Source of the DNA: Myxococcota bacterium
Lineage (GTDB): Bacteria; Myxococcota_A; UBA9160; UBA4427
Length of the DNA: 64,000 nucleotides
Assembly (NCBI GenBank): GCA_028278345.1
Contig: JANQEL010000159.1
Location: forward strand, 1-64,000
Direction: 5' to 3'
Shown: positions 61,301-64,000 of the stretch, one piece after another
How positions within the stretch are numbered: the first letter of the stretch is position 1
Layout of the letters: the number at the start of each line of letters is the position of its first letter
Notes under the pieces: generated by a model
Database searches by the model: none
The model's input: the letters and a program-made list of their open reading frames with translations, nothing else
Told to the model about the DNA's origin: nothing
Program-made: the position numbers and the translations under genes

Positions 61301-61784
61301 ACTCTTCCTGCCGCAACAGGTCGGCCACCTTCATGCGGCTCACCGTGTTGCTGGGATCGAGGGTGGCCATCTTGCGAAGCAGTTCGAGGGCTTCGGTCTT
61401 CTGGCCTTCCTTGTGATAGCCGTCGGCGGCGGTCTGCAGCGCGTTGGCGGCCTCGGAGTCGAGGCCCATGCGCTGGTAGAGATCGGCGAGGGAGACGAAG
61501 GCCGTGTAGCGCTTGGCGTCCAGGTTGATGATCTGCTTGAAGACCGCGACCGCGCGCGCGTCGAAGCCGCCCTGCTTGTACTGCTCGGCGACCTTGGTGT
61601 AGTGGGAGATCGCTTCTTCGTTCTGGCCCCAGCGACGGTGGGCGTCGCCGATCTCGAGTAGAAGCTTCGCGTCGCGCGAATCTTCCTTCAGGAGCTTCCC
61701 ATACTCCTTCAGCGCCTTTTCCTTGGCGCCCTTCTGCGCATACTTCCGCGCAGCGTCCAGAACCTTGCGCTTGTTCAACGCCAA
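58386..61784 (-). CDS. Very acidic TPR-repeat protein
   Basis: 1132 residues. Residues 1-290 hold TPR units (ALKEYGKLLKEDSRDAKLLL and following), a second block at about 390-475 and a third at about 940-1060. Between these lie long Asp/Glu/Ser-rich linkers, including a 7-copy hexapeptide repeat at 342-383. The end is KKRKKKRISFV, a basic tail opposite in charge to the rest. It has no signal peptide. I do not recognise the exact protein; it resembles large scaffold TPR proteins of myxobacteria and, in composition, the pilus-assembly protein FimV. In an operon with the ExeA-type ATPase, it may be a partner or polar scaffold. Confidence 0.85.
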   Translation of the reverse strand: MALNKRKVLDAARKYAQKGAKEKALKEYGKLLKEDSRDAKLLLEIGDAHRRWGQNEEAISHYTKVAEQYKQGGFDARAVAVFKQIINLDAKRYTAFVSLADLYQRMGLDSEAANALQTAADGYHKEGQKTEALELLRKMATLDPSNTVSRMKVADLLRQEELIDDAVSEYEAVAEELVRQGATDQLVPVYERVLEIQPERDDVEFALARALVQLSQTDRAEPYARRAFDKAPDTEGYFDLLNTIYGELGKTDELTEVTKQMAQLYRSQGDDDRARELMQRLPGDDALALDDEAGDDGLLDDDFLDDDFLADDGASADSDDDSFIDISDDDDALELDDPADDSPELLDGPELTDGPELTDGPELTDSPELADSPELADGPELMDSDLDDPAEDSDASLPEGDPDQLFAEASVYLRYGKRDQAIASLEAILGQEPRHRDALEKLGECYADAGDAPRAVNYWKQAAELAQNAHDDAALDVLRERISVLDPDAAAEFAPSKAPAAPSADESQVSDMEDEIELDLDVDFDDAGDATGQGDLEDDESEISLDESLDGSLEAMGEDDISEIEVDVDLDDLDEDVSEEAEVAADDVGDDEEISLDDFDTDDLDLDAEDATASQSLTEQSATAAESVDTEKVAEDLEEAEFYMAQELFDEAEAIYKRILEMCPNHPSAMVRLGELQEARGEDPGASASVAAADEVATVDADVTLDPSELPFEDSDADVDSDADDEEDALGENSELEIAVEFDAEDDASEFEIEVEGDAAVDESDVTTGVEGEGIELSEESLGDDEEDDDASEVEVSVELDDDALDVTESDDEEASVDLSAADNTMPLVQAESAIEDETEDEVAFEVDDEVAVDEDEEAEEEVAAAQEDDDDSFDLAAELRESLEDEEEEAEGETTASGEPTSEEEGFASIFKDFKSGVEKTLGEDDFETRFDLGIAYRGMELYDDALGEFRICLDSPNHRLESLHMMGLCAIDLGRFSDATNHLEQALASEDVPEPKQAGLRFDLGRAFEGAEDFERAKEAFEAAKAIDDSIPTIDECIERVAARANGEEPVELAEDSQTQGEGGFESFDDLVAEVEAEEEEPEAETFESFDDVVAEVEAEEVVAETAEVVEEDGPADPPKKRKKKRISFV
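60636..60761 (-). repeat. Seven-copy 18-bp coding minisatellite
   Basis: Seven in-frame 18-base units encode (S/G)PELxD, with x being L, T, T, T, A, A, M in order. Neighbouring units are nearly identical, as expected from recent slippage or unequal exchange. The repeat lies in the acidic linker of the TPR protein, so copy number could change without breaking the frame. Confidence 0.92.
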
Positions 61785-61834
61785 CTCGTGCGACCTCGAC
61801 GTCCCGACCAGACCCTCGATCGGACCATGGAAAC

Positions 61835-61855
61835 GGAGGGGGGAAATGCCCCTCC
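61835..61855 (-). terminator. GC-rich hairpin between lipM-like and TPR genes
   Basis: GGAGGGG at 61835-61841 pairs perfectly with CCCCTCC at 61849-61855 around a 7-base loop. On the minus strand it lies 73 bases past the LipM-like stop and is followed by GTTTCC, a short T tract. It is placed correctly for terminating the lipM/aroQ transcript ahead of the TPR gene at 61784. Confidence 0.4.
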
Positions 61856-61928
61856 TCAGAGTCCATATCGGCGACCGAGGGCCGCTCTTGAGGTTGGGAA
61901 TGCGGCTGAAATGCGTTCGAGCGAGGCC

Positions 61929-62705
61929 TCAGACCCGGCGGGTACGTGGTGCAGAAAGTGGATCCAGGCAGTGCGATTCGACCCGTTCTTGCGCCTGCGC
62001 GATTTCTTCCGGGAAAGCCGCCCCGGGCTCGATCGGCGCTCCGAGCACCTCGGTGAAAGCCCGGAGGAGCGCTTTGCGTAACGCGTCGGGCGCCACCTCG
62101 ATCCCGGCGTCTCGCAGGGTCACGGAAACCTCGGGGTCGATCCCCGTCGCTTCGTGGATCCGGGCCTCGTCCGGTGCCACGCGAATCGAACCGTGTTGCA
62201 GCAACGCCCCCCGCATGCGGCGCTGGGCAGAGCCGATGAGCTTCTCCGCGCCGATCACGATCTCGTCACCCGCAGGTGCAGCGAAGCAGTCGAAGGCCTT
62301 CGATTCGCCGGAGTGGCGGCGTTCGGGCACCCGGGTCGCCGCCTGCGCGCCGAGTTCGCGAATCGCGGCCAGCAGGGCCGTCGCCACCTGGTCGTAGGAG
62401 TTGCGCAGGCCCGGACGCAGGGCGCTCTCGGGTGCGGCGAGGCTGTAGGTCAGATCGTTGCCGTGGAGCACGGCGCGGCCACCCGTGGTGCGTCGCACGA
62501 AGCCGACCCCGGCCTCGCGCCAGGCTTCGAGGCGATCCTCGTCGATGCGCCGCTGGGCGTAGCCGAGGGAGAGCCAGGGGCCATCCCAGTCGTAGAAGCG
62601 CAGGGTCGCAATGCCGTCTTTGGCCGCGCTTCGCAACAGCGCCTCGTCGAGCCCCATGTTCCAGGGCCCCGAAGCCGCACCGTCCTCGAGCAACCGCCAG
62701 CCCAC
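61929..62705 (-). CDS. Lipoate/octanoate protein transferase, LipM-like
   Basis: 258 residues of the biotin/lipoate ligase fold. RRTTGGRAVLHGNDLTYSL (71-89) is the family signature; IGAEKLIGSAQ with Lys155 is the acyl-binding lysine; DCFAAP with Cys140 is at the position of the catalytic Cys of LipM octanoyltransferases, which favours LipM over the ATP-using LplA. It would load octanoyl or lipoyl groups on GcvH or dehydrogenase E2 domains. It lies 13 bases downstream of aroQ. Confidence 0.85.
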   Translation of the reverse strand: MGWRLLEDGAASGPWNMGLDEALLRSAAKDGIATLRFYDWDGPWLSLGYAQRRIDEDRLEAWREAGVGFVRRTTGGRAVLHGNDLTYSLAAPESALRPGLRNSYDQVATALLAAIRELGAQAATRVPERRHSGESKAFDCFAAPAGDEIVIGAEKLIGSAQRRMRGALLQHGSIRVAPDEARIHEATGIDPEVSVTLRDAGIEVAPDALRKALLRAFTEVLGAPIEPGAAFPEEIAQAQERVESHCLDPLSAPRTRRV

Positions 62706-62718
62706 GACGCGCGTGGAA

Positions 62719-63186
62719 CTAGGCCTGCGCGTCGCGCAGATGCCCGATCAGCGCGTCGAGGCCGAGCCGATAGCTCCGCGGGCCGAAGCCCGAGACCACC
62801 CCCACGGCGATCCCCGAAACATACGAGTGATGCCGGAAGGCTTCGCGGGCGAAGACGTTCGAGAGGTGCACCTCGACCACGGGCAGCTCGCTCGCGATCA
62901 GCGCATCTCGGAGGCTGACCGAGGAATGGGTGAGCCCGGCCGGGTTGATCAGTACACCGTCGGCGTTGCTGCGCGCCTCCTGGATGCGATCGATCAGCAG
63001 CCCCTCGTGGTTCGACTGGAAGGCGTCGAGTTCGCAGCCCGCCTGTTTGGCGAGGCTCGCGAGTTCGGCGTCGATCTCGGCGAGGGTGGTCGCGCCGTAG
63101 ATCTCGGGCTCCCGCGTCCCCAACAGGTTCAGGTTGGGTCCGTGGATCACGAGGATGCGAAGCGAGTTGTCGAAATCAGAAGCCAC
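62719..63186 (-). CDS. aroQ: Type II 3-dehydroquinate dehydratase
   Basis: 155 residues, normal for the dodecameric type II enzyme of the shikimate pathway, which removes water from 3-dehydroquinate. [18 protein letters not shown] contains the catalytic Arg and Tyr; [24 protein letters not shown] and [18 protein letters not shown] contain substrate-binding and catalytic His residues. ATG at 63184-63186. Leftward between the roadblock gene (84 bases upstream) and the LipM-like gene. Confidence 0.95.
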   Translation of the reverse strand: MASDFDNSLRILVIHGPNLNLLGTREPEIYGATTLAEIDAELASLAKQAGCELDAFQSNHEGLLIDRIQEARSNADGVLINPAGLTHSSVSLRDALIASELPVVEVHLSNVFAREAFRHHSYVSGIAVGVVSGFGPRSYRLGLDALIGHLRDAQA

Positions 63187-63270
63187 AGCGGCCCCTCCTG
63201 GCGTGCGATCGAGCGCGGCACACCATAGCAGCCGGTCGCCTGGAGGTACGCGGCCGCGGCCGCGAAAGCA

Positions 63271-63645
63271 CTAGAGCTCTTCGCGCAGAGCCCGTTCGTG
63301 GCGGCGAAGCAGGTAGCGCGACTTGCCGATGTTGCCTTCGGGGCCGATCGCCAGCAGCAGCACGACGTCGTCAGCGACTTCGCGGAAGAGGATCGTGAAG
63401 CGCGTCAGGCTGATCACGACTTCGTTGATCAGCCCGCCGCCGAGTTGATCCGACGCCTTGTGGATGTCGCCGAGGATGCGACCGAACTCGGCACCGGCCG
63501 CCGAGAGGTCTTCGCCCAGCGGGCTGCCTTCGGCGTCCTCGCCTTCGAGGTGCACGATCGGAATGCCGTCGTTGCCCATCAACGCGATGCCGATCGCGTC
63601 GGGGCACGCCTCCATGATCTCCTGAAGGATCGATTCGAAACTCAT
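63271..63645 (-). CDS. Roadblock/LC7-domain protein
   Basis: 124 residues covering one roadblock domain: SILQEIMEACPDAIGIALMG, IPIVHLEGED, INEVVISLTRFTILFREV and VVLLLAIGPEGNIGKSRYLL. In bacteria such proteins often act as regulators or GTPase-activating partners of small Ras-like GTPases, as MglB does for MglA in polarity of myxobacteria. No GTPase gene is in the window. ATG overlaps the stop of the upstream gene (ATGA), so these two are coupled. Confidence 0.88.
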   Translation of the reverse strand: MSFESILQEIMEACPDAIGIALMGNDGIPIVHLEGEDAEGSPLGEDLSAAGAEFGRILGDIHKASDQLGGGLINEVVISLTRFTILFREVADDVVLLLAIGPEGNIGKSRYLLRRHERALREEL

Positions 63646-64000
63646 GCGCGGTCTCTCCCAAGATTCTCGAGCCAGCCCTCGAGTCTGGCGATGATGCGTT
63701 GGTGGCGCGCCCGGACCTCGGCGCGGGGATCTTCGGGTTCGGTGGTCACGTCCTGGGCCAGGTCGTCGATCGCGCTGGCGGCGTCGACTTCGATCGGTTC
63801 GGCTTCGGCGGGGTCGCTTTCGGCGTCCGTTTCCAGTTCAGCACCCATGCTCGCGCGCACTTCGTCGGCGCCGGCGAGATCGCCCTGTCCTTCGAGCAGG
63901 TTTGCCATCGTTTCCGTCGCGAAGACCGGGTGTTCGCTCGCGCGGTAGGCGCGGAGATCACCGCTGTCGGTGGTCGTCGCCTCGACGCCGCGCACGGCGG
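63642..64000 (-). CDS. C-terminal part of an acidic hypothetical protein (5' end outside window)
   Basis: The frame is open to the right edge of the window, so only about 119 codons are visible. VFATETMANLLEGQGDLAGADEV resembles a TPR-like helix pair. It is followed by an acidic linker (AELETDAESDPAEAEPIEVD) and a C-terminal helix RHQRIIARLEGWLENLG. Translationally coupled to the roadblock gene by ATGA overlap, suggesting that the two products act together. A GTG near 63995 is probably internal. Confidence 0.7.
   Translation of the reverse strand, partial: AVRGVEATTTDSGDLRAYRASEHPVFATETMANLLEGQGDLAGADEVRASMGAELETDAESDPAEAEPIEVDAASAIDDLAQDVTTEPEDPRAEVRARHQRIIARLEGWLENLGRDRA

Noticed and set aside
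58833-61661. A 942-codon open frame on the plus strand
   Set aside because: It is antisense to the acidic TPR gene; strings of GAC/GAG/TCG codons leave the reverse strand free of stops. The translation has no family features.

Overview
The window is GC-rich bacterial DNA (about two thirds G+C by eye), densely coded on both strands. There is no phage, insertion sequence, CRISPR array or rRNA operon. An OmpA-type lipoprotein and an outer-membrane beta-barrel protein point to a diderm. Several gene families are best known from mycobacteria: luciferase-like F420-dependent oxidoreductases (four), family III CoA-transferases (four genes, five domains), cytochromes P450 (three), a sulfotransferase/DUF1214 pair and a CYP51 locus. 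A long acidic TPR protein, an ExeA-type ATPase and a roadblock protein suggest a myxobacterial or other former-deltaproteobacterial lineage (Myxococcota or Binatota type). That assignment is an inference.

Layout. 1-7.1 kb: end of pyruvate kinase, a TetR-P450 pair, an OmpA/VWA lipoprotein and a chemotaxis receptor. 7.3-12.2 kb: PdxH, two LLM enzymes, an MFS transporter and an esterase. 12.3-16 kb: a Lys/His/Cys-rich exported protein, a flavin monooxygenase, a metallophosphoesterase and a DedA-like protein. 16.1-21.3 kb: an APH-fold phosphotransferase that appears to start at CTG, a CoA-transferase, two glutathione transferases, an unknown exported protein and a DsbA/2-hydroxychromene-2-carboxylate isomerase-like gene with an in-frame TGA. 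21.4-34.5 kb: a catabolic region with two divergent operons around a 26-bp palindrome (dehydrogenase-TetR-CoA-transferase, and P450-aldehyde dehydrogenase-CYP51/ferredoxin fusion-NTF2-like-epimerase-LLM-phosphotriesterase), then the sulfotransferase/DUF1214 pair. 34.7-42.8 kb: an LVIVD-repeat exported protein, a MaoC-like protein, an NAD-binding protein, a tandem CoA-transferase, an exported methyltransferase-like protein and an outer-membrane protein. 42.9-51.1 kb: envelope or glycan membrane enzymes and another LLM enzyme. 51.1-56.9 kb: a membrane spermidine-synthase-like protein, a CPBP protein, a DJ-1 protein, a CoA-transferase and tRNA-Gly(CCC). 57-64 kb: ExeA-type ATPase, acidic TPR protein, LipM-like transferase, AroQ, a roadblock protein and an incomplete gene, all leftward.

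The most striking signal is at 19138-19764. One reading frame is interrupted only by a TGA at the position of the active-site Cys/Ser of the DsbA/isomerase family. The following 38 bases fold into a hairpin that matches the register of the E. coli fdhF selenocysteine insertion element: a tetraloop with G23 and U24, a 4-bp upper stem and a bulged U17. This is read as a selenoprotein. Second in interest is the CYP51-ferredoxin fusion, in a neighbourhood resembling the mycobacterial cyp51 locus, next to a strong operator-like palindrome. Most of the window otherwise looks like lipid, sterol or terpenoid-type oxidative metabolism under local TetR control, plus envelope genes. No substrate can be fixed from sequence alone.
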